From Streptomyces lasiicapitis (lineage in GTDB: Bacteria > Actinomycetota > Actinomycetes > Streptomycetales > Streptomycetaceae), in assembly GCF_014646335.1 (NCBI RefSeq), contig NZ_BMNG01000010.1:310001-374000 (forward strand): 64,000 nucleotides of DNA, read 5' to 3'. Positions 33,285-41,857 of the stretch are shown here, piece by piece. The notes under the pieces are model-generated. The model was not told where the DNA came from and did not search any database. It saw nothing but the letters and a program-made list of their open reading frames with translations. The position numbers and the translations under genes were made by a program. The first letter of the stretch is position 1, and every line of letters begins with the position of its first letter.

Positions 33285-34210
33285 GATTCCTGGTTCCTCT
33301 TGTCGTCGGTGAGCTGCTGTCCGGAGCGCTCCCTGATGGCCCGGACGATCCCGGAGAAGTCCTCCGCCGCTCCGTCGCCCTCGGCGAAGGCGGCGTACAA
33401 CGCGGCGGCGCGCAGGCCCAGTTCGGCGTCGACGCCGCCCGCGCGCACCGCGTTCGCGGCGAGGCCCAGGTCCTTGGCCATCAGCGGGGCGGCGAAGCCG
33501 GGCCGGTAGTCGCGGTTGGCGGGCGAGCCGGGAACCGGTCCCGGCACGGGGCAGTTGACACTCAGCGCCCAGCACTGGCCGGACGCCGTGGACGCGACAT
33601 CGTACAGCGCCTGGTGGGAAAGGCCGAGGCTCTCGCCGAGGACGAACGCCTCGCTCACGGCGATCATCGAGACGCCGAGGATCATGTTGTTGCAGATCTT
33701 CGCGGCCTGTCCTGCCCCCGCCGCCCCGCAGTGCACGGCCTTCTTGCCCATCGCGGCGAGCAGCGGCTCGGCCTGCGCGAACGCGTCCTCGTCACCGCCG
33801 ACCATGAAGGTGAGCGTGCCCGCTTCGGCGCCCATGACGCCGCCCGAGACGGGGGCGTCGACGGCGCGGTGGCCCGCGGCCACGGCCGCTTCGTGGGCCG
33901 TGCGCGCGTCGGCGACGTCGATGGTCGAGCAGTCGACGAACAGCGTGCCGGGCCGGGCGGCGGCGAGCAGCCCCTCGTCCTGGTAGAGGGCGAGGACGTG
34001 GCGGCCCGCGGGCAGCATGGTGAGGACGATGTCGGCCTCGGCTGCGGCGGCGACGGCCGAGGGCGCGGCCTCGACCCCCGCGGCCACGGCGGCGTCCAGG
34101 GCTTTTGGCACCAGGTCGTGGCCGACGACCCGGTGTCCGGCCTTGACGAGGTTGGCGGCCATGGGGCCGCCCATGTGACCGAGGCCTACGAAGGCGATGA
34201 CGGCGCTCAC
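33281..34210 (-). CDS. mmsB: 3-Hydroxyisobutyrate dehydrogenase
   Basis: A 309-residue NAD-dependent beta-hydroxyacid dehydrogenase that oxidises 3-hydroxyisobutyrate to methylmalonate semialdehyde. Rossmann motif FVGLGHMGGPMAANL, substrate loop DAPVSGGVMGAEAGTL, catalytic Lys in GAGQAAKICNN, and cofactor segment PLMAKDLGLA. The start is GTG 34208-34210 with AGGAGG seven bases upstream. It overlaps the upstream hydrolase gene (GTGA) and the downstream hydratase gene (ATGA). Confidence 0.95.
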   Translation of the reverse strand: MSAVIAFVGLGHMGGPMAANLVKAGHRVVGHDLVPKALDAAVAAGVEAAPSAVAAAAEADIVLTMLPAGRHVLALYQDEGLLAAARPGTLFVDCSTIDVADARTAHEAAVAAGHRAVDAPVSGGVMGAEAGTLTFMVGGDEDAFAQAEPLLAAMGKKAVHCGAAGAGQAAKICNNMILGVSMIAVSEAFVLGESLGLSHQALYDVASTASGQCWALSVNCPVPGPVPGSPANRDYRPGFAAPLMAKDLGLAANAVRAGGVDAELGLRAAALYAAFAEGDGAAEDFSGIVRAIRERSGQQLTDDKRNQES

Positions 34211-35319
34211 CAGGGCACCTCCTGGGTGAAGTGGTCGGTGGCGAGGGCGAGTTCGCGCGCGCCGAGGGGGGCGAAGTAGCGGGCGACGTCGTCGTCCGTG
34301 ACGTCGGCAAGGGTGGCCGGGGTCCAGCGCGGGTTGCGATCCTTGTCGACGACCTGGGCGCGAATGCCCTCGACGAGGTCGGCGGAGGCGAGGGCCGCGC
34401 ACGACACCCGGTACTCCTGCGTGAGCACGCGCTCCAGCGGGCCGAGCTGGCGTGCCCGGCGCAGCGAAGTCAGCGTGACCTTCAGGGCGGTGGGCGACTT
34501 GGCGTGCAGCGTCTCGGCGGCCTCCTTGGCCGCCTGCGCGCCGTGTCCCTCCAGGCGGTCGACGATCTCCTCGACGCTGCCTGCCGCGTAGCAGGCGTCG
34601 ATCCACTCCCGCTGCTCCGCGAGCACGCCGGGCGGTGCTTCGGCGACGTACCGGGCAAGGACGTCACGTACCGGATCGGCCGCGAGATCCGCGACGAGGC
34701 GCGGCAGCAGCTCGGAGGGCACGAAGTGGTCGGCGAGCCCGCACAGCAGCGCGTCCCGCGCGCCCACTTGCTGCCCTGACAGCGCCAGATGGGTGCCGAG
34801 TTCGCCGGGCGCGAGGCTCAGGAGATAGGTGCCGCCGACGTCGGGGACGAAGCCGATGCCGGTCTCGGGCATGGCGATGCGCGAGCGTTCGGTGACGACA
34901 CGGACGCTGCCGTGCGCGGAGACGCCCACGCCGCCGCCCATGACGATGCCGTCCATGACGGCGACGTACGGCTTGCGGTAGCGGGCGATGCGGGCGTTGA
35001 GGCGGTACTCGTCGCGCCAGAAGTCCGCGGTGGCGCTGCCCGCGGTGGCCGCGCGGGCGGTGTCCGTTCCGTCGAGGCCCGCGCGCGCGTCGTCGTGGAT
35101 GGCGCGGATGTCGCCGCCCGCGCACAGCCCGCGCTCCCCCGCACCGGTGAGCACGACGGTCTCGACGGCCGGGTCCGTCTCCCAGGCGTCGAGGGCCGTC
35201 TCGATGCGGCGGACCATGGCGTGGGTGAGGGCGTTCAGGGCCTTGGGCCGGTTGAGGACGATGTACGCGGCGCGGCCCTCGGTGCGCAGCAGGACCTGCT
35301 CGTCGGTGGCGGCGGTCAT
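34207..35319 (-). CDS. 3-Hydroxyisobutyryl-CoA hydrolase
   Basis: A 370-residue crotonase-superfamily thioesterase releasing 3-hydroxyisobutyrate from its CoA ester. Distinguished from plain hydratases by length and by AVMDGIVMGGGVGVSAHGSV, AMPETGIGFVPDVGGTYLLS and the long helical C-terminus with SLRRARQLGPLERVLTQEYR, all typical of HIBCH. The catalytic Glu of PETGIGF is present. ATG 35317-35319 overlaps the acyl-CoA dehydrogenase stop. Its position before mmsB fits the pathway order. Confidence 0.92.
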   Translation of the reverse strand: MTAATDEQVLLRTEGRAAYIVLNRPKALNALTHAMVRRIETALDAWETDPAVETVVLTGAGERGLCAGGDIRAIHDDARAGLDGTDTARAATAGSATADFWRDEYRLNARIARYRKPYVAVMDGIVMGGGVGVSAHGSVRVVTERSRIAMPETGIGFVPDVGGTYLLSLAPGELGTHLALSGQQVGARDALLCGLADHFVPSELLPRLVADLAADPVRDVLARYVAEAPPGVLAEQREWIDACYAAGSVEEIVDRLEGHGAQAAKEAAETLHAKSPTALKVTLTSLRRARQLGPLERVLTQEYRVSCAALASADLVEGIRAQVVDKDRNPRWTPATLADVTDDDVARYFAPLGARELALATDHFTQEVPW

Positions 35320-36464
35320 CGCAGCGCCCCCGTCAGGCCGCGGGCGACGATCAGGCGCATGATCTCGTTGGTTCCTTCCAGGATGCGGTGGACCCGCAGG
35401 TCGCGGACGAGCTTCTCGATGCCGTACTCGGTCAGATAGCCGTAGCCGCCGTGCAGTTGGAGCGCGCGGTCGGCCACCGAGTGGCCGGTGTCGGTGGCGA
35501 ACTGCTTCGCCATGGCGCACAGTTGGGGTGCCTGCGGGTCGCCCGCGTCGAGGGCCTGGGCGGCCTGCCGCACCAGGGCGCGGGCGGCGGCCAGTTCGGT
35601 CGCCATGTCGGCGAGCCGGAACTGCAGGGCCTGCGCGTCCAGGAGCCGCGCCCCGAAGGCCTCGCGGTCGGCGAGGTGGGTGAGGCTGCGGTCGAGGGCG
35701 CTGCGGGCGCCGCCGAGGGAGCAGGCGGCGATGCCGAGGCGGCCGCCGTTGAGGCCGTTCATGGCGATGCGGAAGCCGTTGCCCTCGCCGCCGAGCAGCC
35801 GGTCGACGGGCACCCGCACGTCCTCGAGGATGACCTGCCGGGTGGGCTGGGCGTTCCAGCCCATCTTCTTCTCGTTGGGGCCGAAGGACAGGCCGGGGTC
35901 GTCGCGCTCGACGACGAAGGCGGAGACGCCGCCGGGGCCGCTCTCGCCCGTGCGGGCCATCACGATGTAGACGTGCGCGGCGCCCGCGCCGGAGATGAAC
36001 TGCTTGACGCCGTTCAGGACGTACGTGTCGCGGTCCCGCTCGGCGCGGGTGCTCAAGCCGGCCGCGTCCGAGCCCGCGCCGGGCTCGGTGAGGCAGTAGC
36101 TGCCGAGCCAGTCCATCGTGGTCAGCGGCGCGAGCCAGCGGGCGCGCTGGGCCTCGTCGCCGTACCGGTCGATCATCCAGGCGACCATGTTGTGGATCGA
36201 CAGATAGCCCGCGATGGACGGGCAGCCGGAGGCGAGGGCCTCGAAGACGAGGACGCCGTCGGCCCGGGTGAGCCCGGAGCCGCCCGCGTCCTCGGCGACG
36301 TACATGCCGCCGAGCCCCAGATGCGCGGCCTTGCGCAGCACCTCCACGGGGAAGTGCTTCTCCTGGTCCCATGCGAGGGCGTGCGGGGCCAGGTGTTCCT
36401 GGGCGAAGTCCAGGGTCGTCTCGACGATGGCGAGCTGGTCGTCGGTGAGCAGGGAGCTGGTCAT
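35316..36464 (-). CDS. Acyl-CoA dehydrogenase (isobutyryl-CoA dehydrogenase)
   Basis: A 382-residue FAD flavoenzyme that should oxidise isobutyryl-CoA to methacrylyl-CoA. It shows YCLTEPGAGSDAAGLSTRAE, FISGAGAAHVYIVMARTG, and the FAD/dimer motif QLHGGYGYLTEYGIEKLVRD with catalytic Glu expected in ILEGTNEIMRLIVARGL. ATG 36462-36464 is used. GTG 36474-36476, which overlaps the mmsA stop, would add four residues. No strong ribosome site decides between them. Placement directly after mmsA and before the hydrolase supports the branched-chain assignment. Confidence 0.92.
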   Translation of the reverse strand: MTSSLLTDDQLAIVETTLDFAQEHLAPHALAWDQEKHFPVEVLRKAAHLGLGGMYVAEDAGGSGLTRADGVLVFEALASGCPSIAGYLSIHNMVAWMIDRYGDEAQRARWLAPLTTMDWLGSYCLTEPGAGSDAAGLSTRAERDRDTYVLNGVKQFISGAGAAHVYIVMARTGESGPGGVSAFVVERDDPGLSFGPNEKKMGWNAQPTRQVILEDVRVPVDRLLGGEGNGFRIAMNGLNGGRLGIAACSLGGARSALDRSLTHLADREAFGARLLDAQALQFRLADMATELAAARALVRQAAQALDAGDPQAPQLCAMAKQFATDTGHSVADRALQLHGGYGYLTEYGIEKLVRDLRVHRILEGTNEIMRLIVARGLTGALR

Positions 36465-36472
36465 GGCGCCGG

Positions 36473-37972
36473 TCACCGCATCGTCGGGATGGTGAAGGAC
36501 GCGCCTTCCTTGGTCCCGGAGGGCCAGCGCGAGGTGACGGTCTTGGTGCGGGTGTAGAAGCGGATCGAGTCGGGTCCGTGCTGGTTGAGGTCGCCGAATC
36601 CGGACCGCTTCCAGCCGCCGAAGGTGTGGTACGCGACGGGCACCGGGATGGGTACGTTGATGCCGACCATGCCGGTGTCGACGCGCCGGGTGAAGTCGCG
36701 GGCGGTGTCGCCGTCGCGCGTGAACAGCGCGACGCCGTTGCCGTAGGGGTGCTCGGTGGGCAGCCGCAGCGCCTCTTCGTAGTCGGCGGCGCGTACGACG
36801 GACAGGACCGGGCCGAAGATCTCCTCCTGGTAGATCCGCATGTCCGCGGTGACGCGGTCGAAGAGCGAGGCGCCCGCGAAGAATCCGCCCTCGTGGCCGG
36901 GGAGGGTGAAGTCCCGGCCGTCGACGACGAGTTCCGCGCCCTCCTCGACGCCCAGGTCGACGTACGAGCGGACCCGGTCGACGGCGTCGCGGCTGACGAG
37001 CGGGCCGAAGTCGGCCTCGGCGTCGTCGGAGCGGCCGATGCGCAGCGCGCCGATGCGGTCCTTGAGGCGGGCCACGAGCGCGTCGGCGGTGGCCTCGCCG
37101 ACCGGCACGGCCACGGCGATCGCCATGCAGCGTTCGCCCGCGGAGCCGTATCCGGCGCCGATCAGCGCGTCCACGGCCTGGTCGAGGTCCGCGTCCGGCA
37201 TCACGATCATGTGGTTCTTGGCGCCGCCGAAGCACTGGGCGCGCTTGCCGTGGGCGGCGGCGGTGGCGTAGATGTGCGCGGCGATCGGCGTGGAGCCGAC
37301 GAAGCCGAGCGCCTCGACGCGCGGGTCCTCCAGGAGGGTGTCGACGGCTTCCTTGCCGCCGTTGACGACGTTGAGGATGCCCGGCGGCAGGCCCGCCTCC
37401 AGGAAGAGTTCGGCGAGCCGCAGCGGCACGGACGGGTCGCGTTCGGAGGGCTTCAGGATGAAGGCGTTGCCGCAGGCGATGGCGGGGGCGGCCTTCCACA
37501 GGGGGATCATCGCCGGGAAGTTGAACGGCGTGATGCCGGCGACGACGCCGATGGGGCGGCGCAGCGAGTGCACGTCGATGCCGGTCCCGGCGTTGTCGGT
37601 GAACTCGCCCTTGAGCAGGTGCGGGATGCCCGCGGCGAACTCCACGACCTCCAGGCCGCGCTGGAGGTCGCCGTGCGCGTCGGGCACGGTCTTGCCGTGC
37701 TCGGCGGACAGCATCCGCGCGAGGGAGTCGCGTTCGCCCTCGACGAGTTGGAGGAAGCGGAGCAGGACGCGGGCGCGGCGCTGCGGGTTCCACTCGCCCC
37801 ACTCGCGCTGCGCCTGCGCCGCGTCGGCGATGGCGGCCTCGGTCTCCGCGCGGTTCGCGAGCGGGACACGGGCCTGTACGTCGCCGGTGTTGGGGTCGAA
37901 CACGTCGGCAAGTGCGCCCGAGGTGCCCGGGGTGTGCTTGCCGCCTATGAAGTGGGTCAGTTCACGGACCAT
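36473..37972 (-). CDS. mmsA: Methylmalonate-semialdehyde dehydrogenase (CoA-acylating)
   Basis: A 499-residue aldehyde dehydrogenase that converts methylmalonate semialdehyde to propionyl-CoA. Characteristic segments: HFIGGKHTPGTSG, RRPIGVVAGITPFNFPAMIP, ALGFVGSTPIAAHIY, GGAKNHMIVMPDADLDQAVD, and GYGSAGERCMAIAVAV with the catalytic Cys and the MMSDH-specific flanks. ATG 37970-37972 has AGGCTCCTC upstream on the coding strand, a weak site. First gene of the five-gene operon. A cobalamin riboswitch begins about 220 bases upstream. Confidence 0.96.
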   Translation of the reverse strand: MVRELTHFIGGKHTPGTSGALADVFDPNTGDVQARVPLANRAETEAAIADAAQAQREWGEWNPQRRARVLLRFLQLVEGERDSLARMLSAEHGKTVPDAHGDLQRGLEVVEFAAGIPHLLKGEFTDNAGTGIDVHSLRRPIGVVAGITPFNFPAMIPLWKAAPAIACGNAFILKPSERDPSVPLRLAELFLEAGLPPGILNVVNGGKEAVDTLLEDPRVEALGFVGSTPIAAHIYATAAAHGKRAQCFGGAKNHMIVMPDADLDQAVDALIGAGYGSAGERCMAIAVAVPVGEATADALVARLKDRIGALRIGRSDDAEADFGPLVSRDAVDRVRSYVDLGVEEGAELVVDGRDFTLPGHEGGFFAGASLFDRVTADMRIYQEEIFGPVLSVVRAADYEEALRLPTEHPYGNGVALFTRDGDTARDFTRRVDTGMVGINVPIPVPVAYHTFGGWKRSGFGDLNQHGPDSIRFYTRTKTVTSRWPSGTKEGASFTIPTMR

Positions 37973-38093
37973 GAGGAGCCTGCTCTTTCGTCAGGTGGAT
38001 CCGGGGTGGGGCGCGACCGACCGGCCGTCGGAGGGCGTGCGGGCACGCCGGTTCCGAAGGTCGGGAAAGTGGTCGCGAACGGCGAAAGAGCCG

Positions 38094-38159
38094 TCAGACA
38101 GCGGGGGTTGCCGCTCGCATCGCCGGATCACCAAGGTCGTGAGTGCGCACCGGGGCCAT
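38094..38159 (-). CDS. Possible 21-residue leader peptide between riboswitch and mmsA
   Basis: An ATG at 38157-38159 with GGAG nine bases upstream opens a 21-codon frame (MAPVRTHDLGDP, then AMRAATPAV) ending at 38094. A second in-frame ATG at 38174 lies upstream. After the stop, a nested hairpin (GGCGTG-CCCG-CACGCC inside ACCGGC/GCCGGT) lies between about 38014 and 38056. It may be a translated leader, a gene remnant or chance. Confidence 0.25.
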   Translation of the reverse strand: MAPVRTHDLGDPAMRAATPAV

Positions 38160-38191
38160 GCGTGTCTGCTCCATCCTCGTGGACAACACGG

Positions 38192-38354
38192 ATCACCCCG
38201 CGGCCGGTATCCTGACTCCCGGATCAGCGCTTGTTCTCCCGCCTTCCCGACGGACTTCTCCGTCAGTGGCGTTGTCTCACGCGAGAACGCACTCCCCGGT
38301 CACAGTGGCGGGACCGCGCCGGATTCACACCGGCTTCCCTGCACCGCGGGCTTC
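38192..38354 (-). promoter_or_regulatory. Cobalamin (B12) riboswitch
   Basis: Read on the minus strand, the 5' part contains GTGCAGGGAAGCCGGTG (ending near 38327) and TGAATCCGG, then CGGTCCCGCCACTGTGACCG. The 3' part contains GAGTCAGGATACCGGCCG (38201-38218). These are the conserved parts of the adenosylcobalamin aptamer. The closing stem P1 is CCCGCGG (38344-38350) with CCGCGGG (38197-38203). The next gene on this strand is mmsA, about 220 bases away, with only a tiny frame between. Ligand recognition is from family knowledge; the regulated gene is inferred. Confidence 0.88.
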
Positions 38355-38370
38355 GTCACGAACATATACT

Positions 38371-38390
38371 TGGACTTCCTAGTAAGTCCA
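38371..38390. promoter_or_regulatory. 20-bp palindrome at the riboswitch promoter
   Basis: TGGACTT (38371-38377) and AAGTCCA (38384-38390) are perfect arms around CCTAGT. On the minus strand TGGACT can act as a -35, with TATATG at 38364-38369-type spacing as a poor -10, so the palindrome would cover the promoter spacer. Symmetry of this type suits a dimeric repressor. An HxlR-like pattern is a guess. Confidence 0.5.
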
Positions 38391-38482
38391 CACCGGACTG
38401 GAACCCGTATGCGATTCCGCCCCCCTGACCGACCACACCCCCTACGGCCGCGCCGGGCGCGCCGACGTCCGGTCGGGGCTCC
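38391..38482. other. Spacer between palindrome and CHAT gene
   Basis: Ninety-two C-rich bases downstream of the CHAT gene stop and upstream of the riboswitch promoter. No gene, hairpin or recognisable motif was seen. Confidence 0.5.
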
Positions 38483-41400
38483 TCACGCTCCCCACGCCGT
38501 GAACGCACCCCAGTGCACGGGCGAGGCAAAGGGGCGCTCGGTCCCCGACGCCGCCTGGGCGACGTACGGCCGGCTCAGGTCCGCCAGGTGGGGGTGCGAG
38601 TCCGTGTACCGCGCGAACTCGTCCCACGTGAGGCCCCGCAGCCACCTGCGCGACCGGCGCAGCGCCGTCACGGGGGCGCCGGTGCGGAAGAGGAGTTCGT
38701 AGAAGCGGGTCATCAGCACGGCCGTCGCCATGTCGTCCACCAGCCACAGACTCGTCACCGCGCAGGCCGCCCCCGCCTGGAGGAACCCGGCAGGGAGCCC
38801 GAGGAATTCGTCGGGGGCGTCGATGATGGCGTAGTGCCCCGACTGACAGGCGCTGGCCACCGTCAGCCTGCAGACGGGGAGTTGGTGGCGTACGAGGACG
38901 TCCATGTCCAAGTGGCCGTCGGCGAGCGCCAGCGAGCCGCCGCGGCTCTCGAATCCGGCGCTGCCGTGACAGCTCAGGTGCAGGTACGACGCCTCGGCGA
39001 GGTGGTCGAGCACCCAGCCCACGGTCGCGTCGGCGCCCACCGCGCAGCTGGTCCCGCCCGACGACGCGAACAAGGTGCGGATCTCGGCGAGTTCGGTGCG
39101 ACTGCCGGGCAGCGAACCGTCGGGGTCGGTGACCGCCACCAGGCGCGGCGCGGCTTGCGGCAGCCGTGCGGCTCTGGCGCGGGAGGCCTCGTACACCGCC
39201 GCGGAGGGGGCGGCGATCAGGGTGCCGATGTCGTCGAGCACGTCGTCCGTGTCGGGACCGAGCGGCACGGCGTGCAGGGGGACCAGGCCCAGCAGGCCGG
39301 TCGGGACGACGACCGCCTCGTGCCGCGGGTCGTCCGCCAGGAGCCGCGCGAGCGGGCGCATGAGCGGTTCGAGGGCGATGAGGCGCTCCAGGGCCGCCGG
39401 GAGCTCACGCCGGTACGTCAGCCTGGAAGCCTGCTGCACGAGCCACAGTCCCACGGTGTCGTCGTCCGGGTCGTCGAGGTCCGTCATCAGCAGGCTCGCG
39501 ACGCTGAGGCTGCTCACCTCGGGGACCAGCACGGCACGTACGGTGGGCCGCGCGCCGGGGATCGTCAGGACGTAGCTGCCCCAGGGCGCGTTCACGAGAT
39601 ACGCGAGGGGCAGTCCGCCCGCGGCCCGGACGATGTCCCGCAGTTCGGTGGTGCGCAGGAAGTCCTCGAAGCCCGGGATCGCCCGGATCTCGTCGACCAC
39701 GGCACGCAGGGCGCGTTCGGCCTCGGCCTGTTCGGGCGCCGTGAGGGCGAGCCCGCCGGGCGGCGTCGTCGCGGATTCCGTTACCGCCGAGCCGTAGCGG
39801 GAGCGCGCGAGCCGGTAGCGGTCGGCCAGGACGGGGTCGACGCCTTCGAGTGCCTCCAGGTCGACCGCTCCACGGCCGGCCACCACCGACAGCTCACAGG
39901 CCAGTCCGCGTTCGAGGGCTTCCACGGCACGCTCGGGACGGCCCGCCCGCGCCAGCAGGAACGCGGTCCAGCGGGCGAGGCGGTCCACCTGTACGAGGAC
40001 GCCGCGGCGGCTCGCGACGGTGACCTGGGCGTCGAAGAGCGCGTTCACGGCGGTGAGCATGTCCGAGGCGACGTCGGCGGCCTCCGTCCAGCGTTCCGCC
40101 TCCGCGTAGGAGTTGACCAGTTCCCGGGCGATGTTGAGGTGGACGGAGGGCGAGACGGTGGGCGGTGTGACGGCCAGGGCCTCGCGGCGCAGCCTGGTGC
40201 TCTCGGCGCTGTCCGGTCCTTCGAGGTGGTCGCCCGCCCGGGCAAGGAGCCACATGACGCGGCCGGTGTTGAGGAGGCCGGGGCGTGCCGTCGCCAGGTC
40301 CAGCGCCGCGGTCGCCGCCGCGCGGGCACCGTGGGCGTCCACGGGTTCGCGGGCCAGCAGCAGGTGGGCCAGGTTGCACTGCGTCTGCGACCACAGGGCG
40401 GGGTCGTCGTCGGCCCTGAGGTGGTGGAGGGCGCCCCGGTAACACTGCTCGGCCTCGCGCAGGTCGTCCGGTTCGCGGCGGCGGTACAGCAGCAGGCCGA
40501 GGTTGACCATGGAGTAGGCCCAGTTGACGGTGGAGCGCCGCGGGGACCGCTCCTCCAGGCCCGCCCGGATGCGGTCGATGCCTAGGGTGAGGTCCGCGGG
40601 GCCCCCGCCCGGCCGCTCCGCGAGGAGCAGCCCGTAGTTGGTCTGGATCCGGGCCCAGAACTCGGGGTGTTCGCGGCGGTCGAGCCCGCTGGCGCGGGCC
40701 AGCAGGTCGCGGGCGGTCCCCCAGACCTCGAGCCGGTCGCCGTCGTCGCGCGAGTAGTGCGCGCTTGCCAGGTTGTTCGCCACCTGCACCCACTCCAGGC
40801 TGCCCTCGGGCAGCCTGGCCAGTGCGTGTGCGAGGACCTGGTACGCCTCGGACAGGTCGGCGTCGAGTCCGGCGTGGACGGCGCCCACGAGACGTTCGCC
40901 GAGCATGGCGGCGAGATCGGTCTCCGCTTCCTCCTCACCGAGGTCGGCGGCGAGCGCCAGCGCCTCGCGGGCGATGGGAATCCCCTCGGCGCCCTCGGTG
41001 GCGCGGGCCCGCTCGTACAGTTCGTGCAACCGTGTACGCAGATCACCGCCGAATCGGCTCAGCGACTCGAAGTACCGGTCCACCGCCGCGCTCTGCGGTG
41101 TCCGGCCGTCGCACAGCTCCTCCAGGAGCCGCTGGCGTCTGTCCAGGACCGATTCGAGCGGGGTGCCGACGGCCGCGCGCAGTTCCTCGCGGCCGGCGTC
41201 GCGCACCTTCGTTTCGCCGGTCAACTCCGGGTGCGTACGCAGGAGTTCGGCGAGTTCGTCGGGCGGGCTGGTCAGTACGGCGTTCAGCAGCTCGTTCACC
41301 CGGGTGTCGGCGATCGACTCCGCGAGGTACTGGAGGAACATCCGATAGTTGCCGATCGTCGGCTGCCCTTCCGGCTCCAGTTGTTCGCAGGCCGCCTCGG

Positions 41401-41803
41401 GGTCCGCCAGGTCCCGGTCGAGGTCGCGGGTCAGGACGACCGACAGGAGTCTGCGCGGCAGGGGGATCGCCTGTCCGGCGAAACCGTGGTCACGGAGGGC
41501 CCCGGCCCGCGCGGCCTCCTCCATGACCGCGAGCGCGGACTGCGGCGGGCCGCCCCGCAACTCGGCCATGGAGAGCCCGAGCAGCATCGGCGCCGCCGCG
41601 CCGGGGCGGAGCACGAGCAGGGGCGCGTCGACGTACGTTCTCGTCCCGCACCCCGGGCACGCCAGCCAGGAGACGCCCGCGCCGGGAGCCTCCAGGACGT
41701 CGGCGCGCTCGCGCGCGTCGACGACGCGCCACGCCGGAGCCGTGCGTTGCTGGTCGCATTCCTCGCAGCGCCATGTGTAGGGCGCCCTCGCCGAGACCGT
41801 CAC
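38483..41803 (-). CDS. CpXC-TPR-CHAT protease-like protein
   Basis: A 1106-residue protein. Residues 1-60 form a CpXC-type zinc ribbon (C13-x2-C16, then C49-P-G-C52). Residues about 80-690 are helical with TPR-like repeats (for example EHPEFWARIQTNYGLLLAER and DDPALWSQTQCNLAHLLLAR). The C-terminal CHAT (caspase-HetF-associated) domain has the catalytic pair His946 in YLHLSCHG and Cys986 in VASACQSGH, and LGLPAGFLQAGAACAVTSLW after it. CHAT proteins are caspase-like proteases used in bacterial programmed death and phage defence (for example TPR-CHAT/Csx29 and gasdermin-activating proteases). A 170-residue membrane protein gene lies 54 bases upstream. No gasdermin gene was seen. Confidence 0.88.
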   Translation of the reverse strand: MTVSARAPYTWRCEECDQQRTAPAWRVVDARERADVLEAPGAGVSWLACPGCGTRTYVDAPLLVLRPGAAAPMLLGLSMAELRGGPPQSALAVMEEAARAGALRDHGFAGQAIPLPRRLLSVVLTRDLDRDLADPEAACEQLEPEGQPTIGNYRMFLQYLAESIADTRVNELLNAVLTSPPDELAELLRTHPELTGETKVRDAGREELRAAVGTPLESVLDRRQRLLEELCDGRTPQSAAVDRYFESLSRFGGDLRTRLHELYERARATEGAEGIPIAREALALAADLGEEEAETDLAAMLGERLVGAVHAGLDADLSEAYQVLAHALARLPEGSLEWVQVANNLASAHYSRDDGDRLEVWGTARDLLARASGLDRREHPEFWARIQTNYGLLLAERPGGGPADLTLGIDRIRAGLEERSPRRSTVNWAYSMVNLGLLLYRRREPDDLREAEQCYRGALHHLRADDDPALWSQTQCNLAHLLLAREPVDAHGARAAATAALDLATARPGLLNTGRVMWLLARAGDHLEGPDSAESTRLRREALAVTPPTVSPSVHLNIARELVNSYAEAERWTEAADVASDMLTAVNALFDAQVTVASRRGVLVQVDRLARWTAFLLARAGRPERAVEALERGLACELSVVAGRGAVDLEALEGVDPVLADRYRLARSRYGSAVTESATTPPGGLALTAPEQAEAERALRAVVDEIRAIPGFEDFLRTTELRDIVRAAGGLPLAYLVNAPWGSYVLTIPGARPTVRAVLVPEVSSLSVASLLMTDLDDPDDDTVGLWLVQQASRLTYRRELPAALERLIALEPLMRPLARLLADDPRHEAVVVPTGLLGLVPLHAVPLGPDTDDVLDDIGTLIAAPSAAVYEASRARAARLPQAAPRLVAVTDPDGSLPGSRTELAEIRTLFASSGGTSCAVGADATVGWVLDHLAEASYLHLSCHGSAGFESRGGSLALADGHLDMDVLVRHQLPVCRLTVASACQSGHYAIIDAPDEFLGLPAGFLQAGAACAVTSLWLVDDMATAVLMTRFYELLFRTGAPVTALRRSRRWLRGLTWDEFARYTDSHPHLADLSRPYVAQAASGTERPFASPVHWGAFTAWGA

Positions 41804-41857
41804 TCCGCCCCCCTCGTGATCTGCCGCCTGCTCGCCGCTACTTGCCGCCGACTGCCG

